Assembly: GCA_016873095.1 (NCBI GenBank)
Contig: VGYC01000076.1
Span: 1-32,290, forward strand
Source: Planctomycetota bacterium
GTDB lineage: Bacteria; Planctomycetota; Planctomycetia; Gemmatales; Gemmataceae
Direction: 5' to 3'
Length of the DNA stretch: 32,290 bases
Shown: piece by piece, positions 6,486 through 13,792 of the stretch
How positions within the stretch are numbered: the first letter of the stretch is position 1
How the letters are laid out: each line of letters starts with the position of its first letter
Notes under the pieces: model-generated
What the model was told of the DNA's origin: nothing
Seen by the model: the letters and a program-made list of their open reading frames with translations, nothing else
Database searches by the model: none
Position numbers and translations under genes: made by a program

Positions 6486-7865
6486 ATGAGACGAGCGCTG
6501 TACGTTACACTGGTACTGCTATTGCTGGCATCCGGGGGGCTGGGAGTCTGGTACTGGCAAGCGCAAGCCTCGCCCAGAACGATCTTTCGAACAGCCGCGG
6601 CCGAGCGCGGGCCCTTCCTCGCAGTCATCGCAGCCACCGGGCCGATCCAGCCCGAAGAGGTCATCGACGTCGGTGCCCAGGTCGCCGGTCGCATCGAACG
6701 CTTTGGCATCGATCCACGCAGTCTCCAGCAGACAGCCTGGTTATCCGCACTCACCGGCTTCCCGAGCGGCAATGGCCTGGGCGGCGTGCTGCTGGGCGGC
6801 TTGATCATGCCCAAGCCAATCGATTACCGCTCACCTGTCGAGGAAGGCACCATCCTCGCGCAAATCGACCCAGTGCTGTATCAGTCGCGTGTTGACCGCT
6901 CGCGTGCCGACTTGCAGCGGGCCCAGGCCGATCTCCTGCAGATGCAAGCAAAGCTGACGCAGGCGGAACGCGACTGGGCGCGGGCTCAGGACCTGTACAA
7001 TCGCAAAGCGATTTCCCAGTCCGACCACGACCTGGCTCGTGCCAGTTATGACACGGCTGTTTCGAACCTGGGCGTGGGCAAGGCGGCCATTGCACAGGCC
7101 CACGCCGTTCTGCAAGAAGCCGACACGAACCTCGGCTACACGACCATTCGCTCCCCCGTGAAGGGCGTCATCATCGAGCGCCGCGTCAATGTCGGCCAGA
7201 CGGTCGTTGCCAGCCTCAACGCCCCGAGCCTTTTTCTCATCGCCAAGGACATCAAGCGGTTACAGATCTGGGCATCGGTGAACGAGGCGGATATTGGCCA
7301 TATCAAGCCCGGGCAGGCTGTTCGCTTCAACGTCGATGCCTTTCCCCAGGACGAATTCGTCGGCCAGGTGAACAAGGATCAGCCGCGGCTCAATGCCAAC
7401 ATGAATCAAAACGTGGTCACCTACACGGTCGTGGTCAACACCGACAACGCCCATGGACGGCTGTTGCCGTACATGACTGCCAACGTCAAGTTTCTGGCGC
7501 ATCAGCAAGATAATGCTCTGCTGGTTACCAATGCGGCACTGCGCTGGCGGCCCAAGATGAACCAGGTGGCTCCGGACGCGCGCAAGGCCTACGCTCGCTC
7601 CGGCAAGCAGAATCGCTCGTCGCCGAGAATGGTCAAGTCTGCCGCAGAACGCGAACGCCATGATATGGGAACTGTCTGGATCGTGGATGACGGCTTCGTC
7701 CGGCCGATCCGCGTCGCCATCGGTATGAGCGACGGCGCCATGACACAAGTCCTGGGCGGCGATCTGCGTGAAGGCATGGAACTCGTCGTCGGCGAGGACC
7801 GCGTCGAGGCGGCCGGCGACGAGCACAATCCGTTCTCGGTAAAGATGTTCGGAGGCAAGAAGTAG
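6486..7865 (+). CDS. macA: MacA-like periplasmic adaptor (membrane fusion protein)
   Basis: The product is 459 aa from ATG 6486, which has GAGG 5 nt upstream; a TTG 27 nt earlier lacks support. A membrane anchor (about residues 4-23) is followed by a split lipoyl half-motif (IDVGAQVAGRIERFG ... YRSPVEEGTILAQID), an alpha-helical hairpin (about 130-220, rich in Q/A/R/D with LYNRKAISQSDHDLA) and the second lipoyl half (TTIRSPVKGVIIERRVNVGQ). A beta-barrel and membrane-proximal domains follow (ASVNEADIGHIKPGQAVRF; ending at VVGEDRVEA). MacA-type adaptors link an inner-membrane MacB transporter to an outer-membrane channel and stimulate its ATPase. Oddities are an insertion of roughly 40 residues at about 72-116, and a polar basic loop near residues 370-390. 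The ATPase and permease genes follow immediately. Confidence 0.88.
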   Translation: MRRALYVTLVLLLLASGGLGVWYWQAQASPRTIFRTAAAERGPFLAVIAATGPIQPEEVIDVGAQVAGRIERFGIDPRSLQQTAWLSALTGFPSGNGLGGVLLGGLIMPKPIDYRSPVEEGTILAQIDPVLYQSRVDRSRADLQRAQADLLQMQAKLTQAERDWARAQDLYNRKAISQSDHDLARASYDTAVSNLGVGKAAIAQAHAVLQEADTNLGYTTIRSPVKGVIIERRVNVGQTVVASLNAPSLFLIAKDIKRLQIWASVNEADIGHIKPGQAVRFNVDAFPQDEFVGQVNKDQPRLNANMNQNVVTYTVVVNTDNAHGRLLPYMTANVKFLAHQQDNALLVTNAALRWRPKMNQVAPDARKAYARSGKQNRSSPRMVKSAAERERHDMGTVWIVDDGFVRPIRVAIGMSDGAMTQVLGGDLREGMELVVGEDRVEAAGDEHNPFSVKMFGGKK

Positions 7866-7867
7866 TT

Positions 7868-7916
7868 TTCAGTGTCCAGACAAGCACAGAACACTGAACA
7901 CTGAACACTGAACACC
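7868..7916. repeat. Tandem 7-bp repeat between adaptor and ATPase genes
   Basis: Four tandem copies of gaacact (last copy gaacacc) lie at 7889-7916, preceded at 7868-7875 by ttcagtgt, the inverse complement of part of the unit. They fill the space where the ATPase gene's Shine-Dalgarno would be and could fold in the mRNA. Confidence 0.7.
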
Positions 7917-7919
7917 GGC

Positions 7920-8651
7920 ATGGAACTCATCAAGCTCAAGAACCTGTGCAAGACCTACCGCCTCGGCGAGATCGAGGTGCCTGTGCTCAAAGGCGTGTCG
8001 CTGATGATCCGCCGCGGCGAGATGGTGGCGCTCATGGGCACGTCGGGCTCCGGCAAGTCCACGCTCATGAACATTCTCGGTTGCCTGGACCGGCCCACGT
8101 CCGGGCAGTACTGGCTCGACGGCCAAGAAGTGGGGCAGCTGTCAGCCGATGACCGGGCCATGGTCCGCAACCGCAAGATCGGCTTTGTCTTTCAGAACTT
8201 CAACCTGTTGACCCGGACCAGCGCGCTGGAGAATGTCATGATGCCGCTGGCCTACACGGCCGGGCATCTGAACGAGCGTGAATGCCGCGAGCGGGCCCAG
8301 GCGTTGCTTGAACGCGTTGGGCTTGCCAGCCGGCTTGATCATCACCCCTCGCAGCTGTCCGGCGGGCAGCAGCAACGCGTGGCCATTGCCCGCGCGCTGG
8401 TCAATAACCCGCCGCTGCTGTTCGCGGATGAACCGACCGGCAATCTCGACTCGGCCACCAGCGAGGACATCCTCAAGATGTTCCAGATCCTCAACGAGGA
8501 AGAAGGCATCACCATCATCCTGGTGACGCATGAACTGGACGTTGCCAGGCATGCGCGCCGCATTGTGCGCATCCGCGACGGCCTAATCGAGGACGGCTCT
8601 GTCGAGGCTGACACAGGCAAGAAAACCGTGCACATGGCGGTGTCGCAATGA
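7920..8651 (+). CDS. MacB/LolD-type ABC transporter ATP-binding protein
   Basis: The product is 243 aa, a stand-alone nucleotide-binding domain. Visible motifs are Walker A GTSGSGKST (residues 40-48), Q-loop FVFQNFNLL, ABC signature LSGGQQQRVAIARAL, Walker B LLFADEPTGNLD and switch His in LVTHELDVA. It belongs to the MacB/LolD/FtsE group, which powers mechanotransmission-type transport rather than substrate translocation through the membrane. It lies 54 bp after the adaptor gene, and its stop overlaps the permease start (ATGA). No Shine-Dalgarno precedes the ATG because a tandem repeat occupies that space. In Escherichia coli the ATPase and permease are one polypeptide; here they are split. 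Confidence 0.93.
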   Translation: MELIKLKNLCKTYRLGEIEVPVLKGVSLMIRRGEMVALMGTSGSGKSTLMNILGCLDRPTSGQYWLDGQEVGQLSADDRAMVRNRKIGFVFQNFNLLTRTSALENVMMPLAYTAGHLNERECRERAQALLERVGLASRLDHHPSQLSGGQQQRVAIARALVNNPPLLFADEPTGNLDSATSEDILKMFQILNEEEGITIILVTHELDVARHARRIVRIRDGLIEDGSVEADTGKKTVHMAVSQ

Positions 8652-10027
8652 AGCAGTTGCTCCGCACCTTGAGGATGGCGCTGAACGCTTTGCGCCGCAA
8701 CGTCATGCGCAGCGCCTTGACGACCCTGGGCATCGTCATCGGCGTGGCGGCCGTGATCGCCATGACGGAGATCGGTCAGGGGACCAGCGCTTCGGTCGAG
8801 CGCGCCATCAAGAGCATGGGAGCCAACAACCTGCTCATTCAGCCAGGCAGTGCCTCCAGCGGCGGCGTCACGTTCGGCAGCGGCAGCGTCGTCACCCTAA
8901 CGCCGATGGACGGCGAAGCCATGAAGCGCGAATGTCCCGCTCTCGCCGCCGTTGCTCCCATCGTCCGCGCACGTGTGCAGGTCGTGTCCGGCAATCGAAA
9001 CTGGGTCCCGCTCTACATCTACGGCACCACCCCAACCTTCCTCGAAGTCCGCGAATGGGAGGACCTGGAGGAAGGCGAGAACTTCACCGATCGCGACGTC
9101 AGCAACGGCAACCGCGTCTGTCTCCTAGGTAAGACGGTCGTCAGGGAACTGTTCCAGGATGAATCGCCCGTGGGCAAGGAAGTACGTATCAACAATGTCT
9201 CGTTCAAGGTCATCGGCGTGCTGAGCCGCCGAGGCGCCAACATGATGGGGTTGGACCAGGATGACATGCTTCTGGCTCCGTGGACTGCGATCAAGTATCG
9301 TGTCAGTGGCGCCAGCCTGGCCAGCGTCAACCAGAGCGCTACTGTGGTTCAGGATCCGTCCCAGAAGGTCAACACGCTCAGCCAGCTTTACCCGTCGCAA
9401 AACGTCAGCCTCTATCCGGTGCCGTCAGCGTCGCAGATCGCCAACAACCCGCAGCCGGTTCGCTTCGTCAACGTCGATCAGATTCTGTGCCGGGCAACCT
9501 CGGGCGAGGACATTCCACTGGCGATCGAGCAGATCACGGAGTTGCTTCATGAGCGGCATCGCATTCGCGACGGCCAGCCGGACGACTTCAACATCCGCGA
9601 CATGACCGAGATCAGCCGCACACAGCGGACGACGTCGAATCTGATCACGCGGTTGATCCTGATCGTCGCGCTCGTGTCGCTGATGGTTGGCGGCGTAGGC
9701 ATCATGAACATCATGCTGGTCTCGGTGACGGAACGGACGCGCGAGATTGGCCTGCGCATGGCCGTGGGGGCACGGGCGCGGGACATCCTGCGGCAATTCC
9801 TGGCCGAGGCGATCGTGCTGTGCATGCTGGGTGGACTGATGGGCATCATCCTCGGCCGCGGCGTCGCCATCATGGTCCGCAAGTTCCTCAACTGGCCGAC
9901 CGAGATTTCGCTGCTGGCCATCATCGGTGCCGTCGGTGTTTCCGCGGCCGTTGGCGTCATCTTCGGCTACTATCCGGCATGGAAAGCGTCGCGGCTCGAT
10001 CCAATCGAGGCGCTCCGTTATGAATAG
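8648..10027 (+). CDS. macB: MacB-like ABC transporter permease (FtsX-type)
   Basis: The product is 459 aa. The first transmembrane helix (about 18-40: SALTTLGIVIGVAAVIAM) leads into a large periplasmic MacB core domain (about 45-320) starting with the ERAIKSMGANNLLIQPG type of sequence. A C-terminal FtsX domain follows with three helices (about 335-455), including LMVGGVGIMNIMLVSVTERT and REIGLRMAVGARARDI. With the adjacent adaptor and ATPase it forms a tripartite-type exporter at the inner membrane, possibly for peptides, lipids or antibiotics. The substrate cannot be read from the sequence, and no TolC-like partner is in the window. The start overlaps the ATPase stop by four bases, indicating translational coupling. 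Confidence 0.92.
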   Translation: MKQLLRTLRMALNALRRNVMRSALTTLGIVIGVAAVIAMTEIGQGTSASVERAIKSMGANNLLIQPGSASSGGVTFGSGSVVTLTPMDGEAMKRECPALAAVAPIVRARVQVVSGNRNWVPLYIYGTTPTFLEVREWEDLEEGENFTDRDVSNGNRVCLLGKTVVRELFQDESPVGKEVRINNVSFKVIGVLSRRGANMMGLDQDDMLLAPWTAIKYRVSGASLASVNQSATVVQDPSQKVNTLSQLYPSQNVSLYPVPSASQIANNPQPVRFVNVDQILCRATSGEDIPLAIEQITELLHERHRIRDGQPDDFNIRDMTEISRTQRTTSNLITRLILIVALVSLMVGGVGIMNIMLVSVTERTREIGLRMAVGARARDILRQFLAEAIVLCMLGGLMGIILGRGVAIMVRKFLNWPTEISLLAIIGAVGVSAAVGVIFGYYPAWKASRLDPIEALRYE

Positions 10028-10340
10028 GTCGGCGACCTGCCCTACGTAAGTGTCTCGTCACTTTAGCCTAACAGCGTTCAGTCGCTACAAGCCCAATAGC
10101 CACCTTTTGTTGCAAATCGGGTGTCCATTCGCACCTCGACAGCCATGCCCCTGTATTCTTTTGGCCGAACCCCGCCAGTCAACCCATAATTCGCCTGCAG
10201 CTTGGCAGAAGTCGATGGGCAACGACAGTTGGCCTGCAATTCAGCATTGCGTTGCTCCCAGCGGCTGCGGAACTGTCTGGCCATAACCGATGAACAGGAC
10301 ATAACTTGTGGCACAGTGGCTGTCGCGATCTGCAGCCGAA

Positions 10341-10360
10341 TCAAAAAAAATCAAAAAAAT
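10341..10360. promoter_or_regulatory. Phased A-tracts upstream of promoter
   Basis: Two near-identical 10-bp units (tcaaaaaaaa, tcaaaaaaat) place A-runs exactly one helical turn apart, at 10343-10350 and 10353-10359. They lie about 20-37 bp upstream of the -35 box. Such spacing is typical of intrinsically bent DNA or UP-element-like sequence. Confidence 0.5.
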
Positions 10361-10379
10361 CGTCAAAGTCATGTCCGAT

Positions 10380-10408
10380 TTGAGCATGAAATTTCGATTG
10401 CCTATATA
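10380..10408 (+). promoter_or_regulatory. Sigma-70-type promoter of the surface-protein operon
   Basis: TTGAGC at 10380-10385, a 17-bp spacer, and TATATA at 10403-10408. Each hexamer matches its consensus at four of six positions. The predicted start is near 10415, giving a leader of about 45 nt to ATG 10461. The same transcript could run through the genes at 11413 and 11770. Confidence 0.5.
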
Positions 10409-10460
10409 GAGGGCTCTTCGGCCGTCAGACTGCCAAATTCCAATGGGGGGGACATTGACG

Positions 10461-11357
10461 ATGTTCGGACTTTTTTTCAAGCGCCGCGGCAACCGGCCGG
10501 TTTCGCAAACTCGATCCGTCGTGCGGGCACGCACTGTTCGCCCCTGGCTTGAAATGCTTGAGGCGCGGGACTGCCCGGCGGCCCCGCAGATCACCAATTT
10601 CCAGGCAACTGTTCTTCCAGGGCATCAGGTGCGCCTCACCGGCATGGTGGTTGCCAATCAGCCTGCGACCGTGAACGTCAATTTCAGCGGCACCGTCTCG
10701 GGTAGCACGACGCCGAACGCAACGGGTTACTTCAGCTTCACGACGGGAACAGCCAGCCTGGGAACGGTTTATGCCGTGGGCATTGACCAGCAGCAGCAGT
10801 CGTCGAATACCGCCCAGTCCAGCGTCGCCGTGGCGCCTCCCACCCTCACTCTGAACATAACTTACATGACTCAGCGAACCGTGACGCTGAGCGGTACGGT
10901 CAGCAGCATTGACGCCGGTGGTCGGACCGTCACTTTCTCCGGAGTCGCCACGGGATCCGCCGTGACCACGAGCAACGGCATGTTCAGCTACACCACACAG
11001 GCCTCGGCGCTGGGCAACATCCAGGCAGTCACAACCGATTTGTGGGGCCAGACGTCCAGTTCCGTGCAGGTTACGGTGGCCAGCAATGATCCATCGATCA
11101 CCAATTTCGCCGCCGTGCACGGGATCGGCACTGTCTGGACCTTTCAGGGCCGCGTGATCGACGAAAGCGCGAGCGGTTTGACCATTACCTTTGCCGGCAT
11201 ACCTTCCCTCGCGAACCGCACGACGACGGTCGGCCAGGACGGCTGGTTCTACCTGACGATCGAACTGCAAGAAGGCGAGGAAGGAGTGGTAACCGCCGAG
11301 ACGATTGACTGGTGGGGACTGGAATCGAACGAAGCGCAAACCACGGTGTTCATTTGA
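10461..11357 (+). CDS. Surface/secreted protein with three Ig-like repeats
   Basis: The product is 298 aa from ATG 10461; an in-frame ATG at 10443 has no ribosome binding site. The N-terminus is basic (FKRRGNRP ... RTVRPW) followed by LEMLEARDCPAA. This matches the LExLExRxxPA-type motif that I know from the start of planctomycete extracellular proteins. The rest is three beta-rich repeats of roughly 85-90 residues rich in Thr, Ser, Val and Gly. They begin near PQITNFQATVLPGHQVRLTG, PTLTLNITYMTQRTVTLSG and PSITNFAAVHGIGTVWTFQG, and resemble bacterial Ig-like folds. There are no catalytic motifs. A structural or adhesive role at the cell surface is likely, but the partner is unknown. Confidence 0.75.
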   Translation: MFGLFFKRRGNRPVSQTRSVVRARTVRPWLEMLEARDCPAAPQITNFQATVLPGHQVRLTGMVVANQPATVNVNFSGTVSGSTTPNATGYFSFTTGTASLGTVYAVGIDQQQQSSNTAQSSVAVAPPTLTLNITYMTQRTVTLSGTVSSIDAGGRTVTFSGVATGSAVTTSNGMFSYTTQASALGNIQAVTTDLWGQTSSSVQVTVASNDPSITNFAAVHGIGTVWTFQGRVIDESASGLTITFAGIPSLANRTTTVGQDGWFYLTIELQEGEEGVVTAETIDWWGLESNEAQTTVFI

Positions 11358-11412
11358 TGAAACACCAAGTCAGTGTCATGCCTCATTCCCAGGAGTCGAC
11401 CAAGGAAAAAAG

Positions 11413-11760
11413 ATGTACACAGAACTAGCCCAGGCGATCCAGCAAGGCGACCACGTGGCGGAGACCCGGTTTCGCGGCGCCCTCGAACCAGAGTTGATGC
11501 GCATCGTGCGTCGCGCGTTGAATGCCGGCGGCGGATCGTCTCATCTCGATCAGCGCATTCTTGCGGAGGCCCACCTGGGATTCTGGGAACTCCATTCCGA
11601 ACCGCAAGCGCGCGAGGCGGTGATCCGGCAAGTGGCCGTACGCATGTGCCGCAACATACTCAAACGCTTGCAGACGCGGCCGACCGAGCGCCCCGGCCGG
11701 GATAACGCGATGGGTGACGAATCATGTGCCATGACCGCGACTCTCCTGGCGGGGACCTGA
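11413..11760 (+). CDS. Small helical protein resembling ECF sigma region 2
   Basis: The product is 115 aa. I chose ATG 11413 because AAGGA lies 6 nt upstream; extending further upstream gives junk overlapping the surface-protein gene. The N-terminal segment (LAQAIQQGDHVAETRFRGAL ... LMRIVRRAL) resembles the first helices of ECF sigma region 2. The middle (VIRQVAVRMCRNILKRLQ) is also helical, but there is no region 4 helix-turn-helix, so it is not a complete sigma factor. It ends 9 bp before the hybrid histidine kinase, suggesting a shared transcript. It could be a sigma-like regulator or a decoy. Function is unknown. Confidence 0.6.
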   Translation: MYTELAQAIQQGDHVAETRFRGALEPELMRIVRRALNAGGGSSHLDQRILAEAHLGFWELHSEPQAREAVIRQVAVRMCRNILKRLQTRPTERPGRDNAMGDESCAMTATLLAGT

Positions 11761-11769
11761 GAGGCGAAC

Positions 11770-13410
11770 TTGCTAGATCGGCGCCACAACAAAGAGCAAT
11801 TGCTCGATGATCTTGAATCGCTAATGCATGATGTGGGCGAACTATCGCTGAGACAGGACGAGCAGCGGCCGGAGGCCGCCGCGCTCAAGACGGCTCAGGA
11901 GCGCTTGCAGTACGTTCTTGTCTCGAGCCCAGCCATCATCTACTTGCTCAAGCTCGACGACGGCCAGGAGGTTGTCGCCTCGTGGGTCAGCGACAACGTC
12001 GGCGCCTTGCTCGGCTGCCGCCCCCCGGTCGAGGGTTACCTGCAGTGGTGGCTGGAAAACTTGCATCCGGATGATCGGCCCGGCGCTGAAACGAAGATCG
12101 CCAACCTGATCAAGCAAGATCAACTCGTCAGCGAGTATCGTTTTCGCCACGCCAGCGGCAACTATCTGTGGATTCGCGACGAGGCTCGACTGATTCGCGA
12201 TGCGGCGGGCCGCCCGCTGGAATGCGTCGGCTCCTGGAGCGACATCACCGAGCGCAAGCAGCTTGAAGAACAGTTCCGCCATGCCCAGAAGTTGGAGGCG
12301 GTGGGTCGACTCGCCGGCGGCGTGGCACACGACTTCAATAACTTGCTGACGGTGATTGCTGGCTACACCGAGATCATTCTGAGCACCCTGCACGAAGGTG
12401 ATCCACTGCGCGATCACGTCAAGCAGATTCACAGAGCCGGCGAACGCGCCGCCGGCCTGACCCGGCAGTTGCTGGCGTTCAGTAGAAAGCAAATCCTCGT
12501 GCCGGTGGCTCTGGATCTCAATTCCTTGCTCGGCGACATCGAGAAGATGCTCGGCCGGCTGATCGGCGAGGATGTCGAATTGGTGGTTCACCTCGCCCCG
12601 GGTCTGTGGGCCGTCCGAGTCGACGTTGGACAGTTTGAGCAGGTTGTCATGAACCTGGCCGTCAATGCCCGGGATGCCATGCCGCAAGGGGGCAAGCTGA
12701 CCATCGAGACCGCCAACGTCGTTCTCGATGAGGCCTACGTCCGGCTGAATCCGGAGGCGCGTGTGGGCCCGCACGTCCTGCTGGCCATCAGTGATAACGG
12801 CTGCGGCATGGATGCGACCACGAAGGCCCGCATCTTTGAGCCGTTCTTCACGACCAAGGGGCCGGAGAAAGGCACCGGACTTGGTCTGGCCACCGTCTTC
12901 GGCATCGTCAAGCAGAGCGGCGGGCACCTCGAGGTGCACAGCGAACTCGGAATTGGTTCGACCTTCAAGATCTATCTGCCGCGCCACATCGAAGGAGCCG
13001 TCGCCGGCAAGTCCGTTGCGGGACTCAAGGTAGCGCCGCGCGGGACCGAAACCGTCTTGCTGGTCGAGGATGAAGATGAAGTGAGGCTCCTCGTCCGTCT
13101 CGTACTGGAACGCAACGGCTACAAGGTTCTGGAAGCACGCAATCCCGGGCAAGCCTTGTTGGTCTGCGAACAATACGAAAAGACCATTCACCTGCTGGTG
13201 ACCGATGTGGTCATGCCGGATATGAACGGCCGGCAACTCGCCGAACGATTGCTGCCCATGCGGGCCGGCATGAAAGTGCTCTACCTGTCCGGCTATACCG
13301 ATGACGCCGTCGTGCGCAACCGCGTACTCGATCAGGACACACCGTTTCTGCAAAAACCTTTCACCACCTACGCCTTGGCCATCAAGGTCCGTGAAGTGCT
13401 TGATCAGTGA
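11770..13410 (+). CDS. Cytoplasmic PAS hybrid histidine kinase with C-terminal receiver
   Basis: The product is 546 aa. A short coiled N-terminus precedes a PAS domain (about 43-165, ending with the PAC-like [20 protein letters not shown]). The HisKA domain has phospho-acceptor His187 in [11 protein letters not shown]. The HATPase domain has the N-box Asn299 (VNARDAM), SDNGCGMD (Asp342) and GTGLGL (368-373). The receiver domain (about 427-545) has Glu433/Asp434, phospho-acceptor Asp479 in LLVTDVVMP and Lys529 in LQKPF. It lacks membrane helices, so it senses an internal signal. Start choice: TTG 11770 with GAGG 5 nt upstream fits best. Phosphate probably moves from His187 to Asp479 within the protein, with the output partner not evident here. 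Confidence 0.92.
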   Translation: MLDRRHNKEQLLDDLESLMHDVGELSLRQDEQRPEAAALKTAQERLQYVLVSSPAIIYLLKLDDGQEVVASWVSDNVGALLGCRPPVEGYLQWWLENLHPDDRPGAETKIANLIKQDQLVSEYRFRHASGNYLWIRDEARLIRDAAGRPLECVGSWSDITERKQLEEQFRHAQKLEAVGRLAGGVAHDFNNLLTVIAGYTEIILSTLHEGDPLRDHVKQIHRAGERAAGLTRQLLAFSRKQILVPVALDLNSLLGDIEKMLGRLIGEDVELVVHLAPGLWAVRVDVGQFEQVVMNLAVNARDAMPQGGKLTIETANVVLDEAYVRLNPEARVGPHVLLAISDNGCGMDATTKARIFEPFFTTKGPEKGTGLGLATVFGIVKQSGGHLEVHSELGIGSTFKIYLPRHIEGAVAGKSVAGLKVAPRGTETVLLVEDEDEVRLLVRLVLERNGYKVLEARNPGQALLVCEQYEKTIHLLVTDVVMPDMNGRQLAERLLPMRAGMKVLYLSGYTDDAVVRNRVLDQDTPFLQKPFTTYALAIKVREVLDQ

Positions 13411-13531
13411 CGGCCAGCCAATTCTTCAGCCCCCAGCATTCTTGTCTCCGCGCCGCATGACAGCGCAAATGTGCCTGGCGAGATGGCCACGTCACGTTAC
13501 AATGAGAGCAAAGCAGTTGCCCCGGGAACTC

Positions 13532-13792
13532 ATGTTCATTGTCGAAATCATAACCCGCACGGGCAGAATTTGTGAGCGATTTCGCTCGTTCGCGCGTGCC
13601 AAGCGACGCATCGACCAGTTCCAGGACAAAGACCTGGTTGGCATTCCATTCATTTACCAGGAGTTGCCCGACGGCTCACAACGGCTGGTGCGTGAGGACG
13701 GCAAGCCCTTGCAGTGGCACCGCCACCCGGATGAGAGCCTGGCGAGTGACGAACCACTGCCGCTGGTGGAACCGAACCCGGAGAAGCCATGA
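13532..13792 (+). CDS. Small uncharacterised protein coupled to the histidine kinase
   Basis: The product is 86 aa, starting FIVEIITRTGRICERFRSFA. It has no motif I recognise. The N-terminal half is basic and beta/helix-like, the middle reads FIYQELPDGSQRLVREDGKP, and the C-terminus is acidic and Pro-rich. Its TGA overlaps the ATG of the membrane histidine kinase (ATGA), which strongly supports it as a real gene of the same operon. In-frame upstream ATGs exist (for example 13457), but they have no better ribosome binding site. It may be an accessory or regulatory protein of the two-component system (inference from position only). Confidence 0.65.
   Translation: MFIVEIITRTGRICERFRSFARAKRRIDQFQDKDLVGIPFIYQELPDGSQRLVREDGKPLQWHRHPDESLASDEPLPLVEPNPEKP

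Larger units (their letters stand above)
10028..10460. other. Intergenic region (433 bp) upstream of the surface-protein gene
   Basis: No credible gene, tRNA or terminator was found here. Composition shifts toward A+T in the distal 120 bp, which holds phased A-tracts (10341-10359) and a promoter (10380-10408). A run of seven G (10445-10451) precedes the chosen start and may serve as a poor ribosome binding site. Confidence 0.6.

Noticed and set aside
10050-10286. Open frame of 78 codons in the region before the surface-protein gene
   Set aside because: No ribosome binding site, no recognisable motif, and codon use unlike the neighbouring genes.
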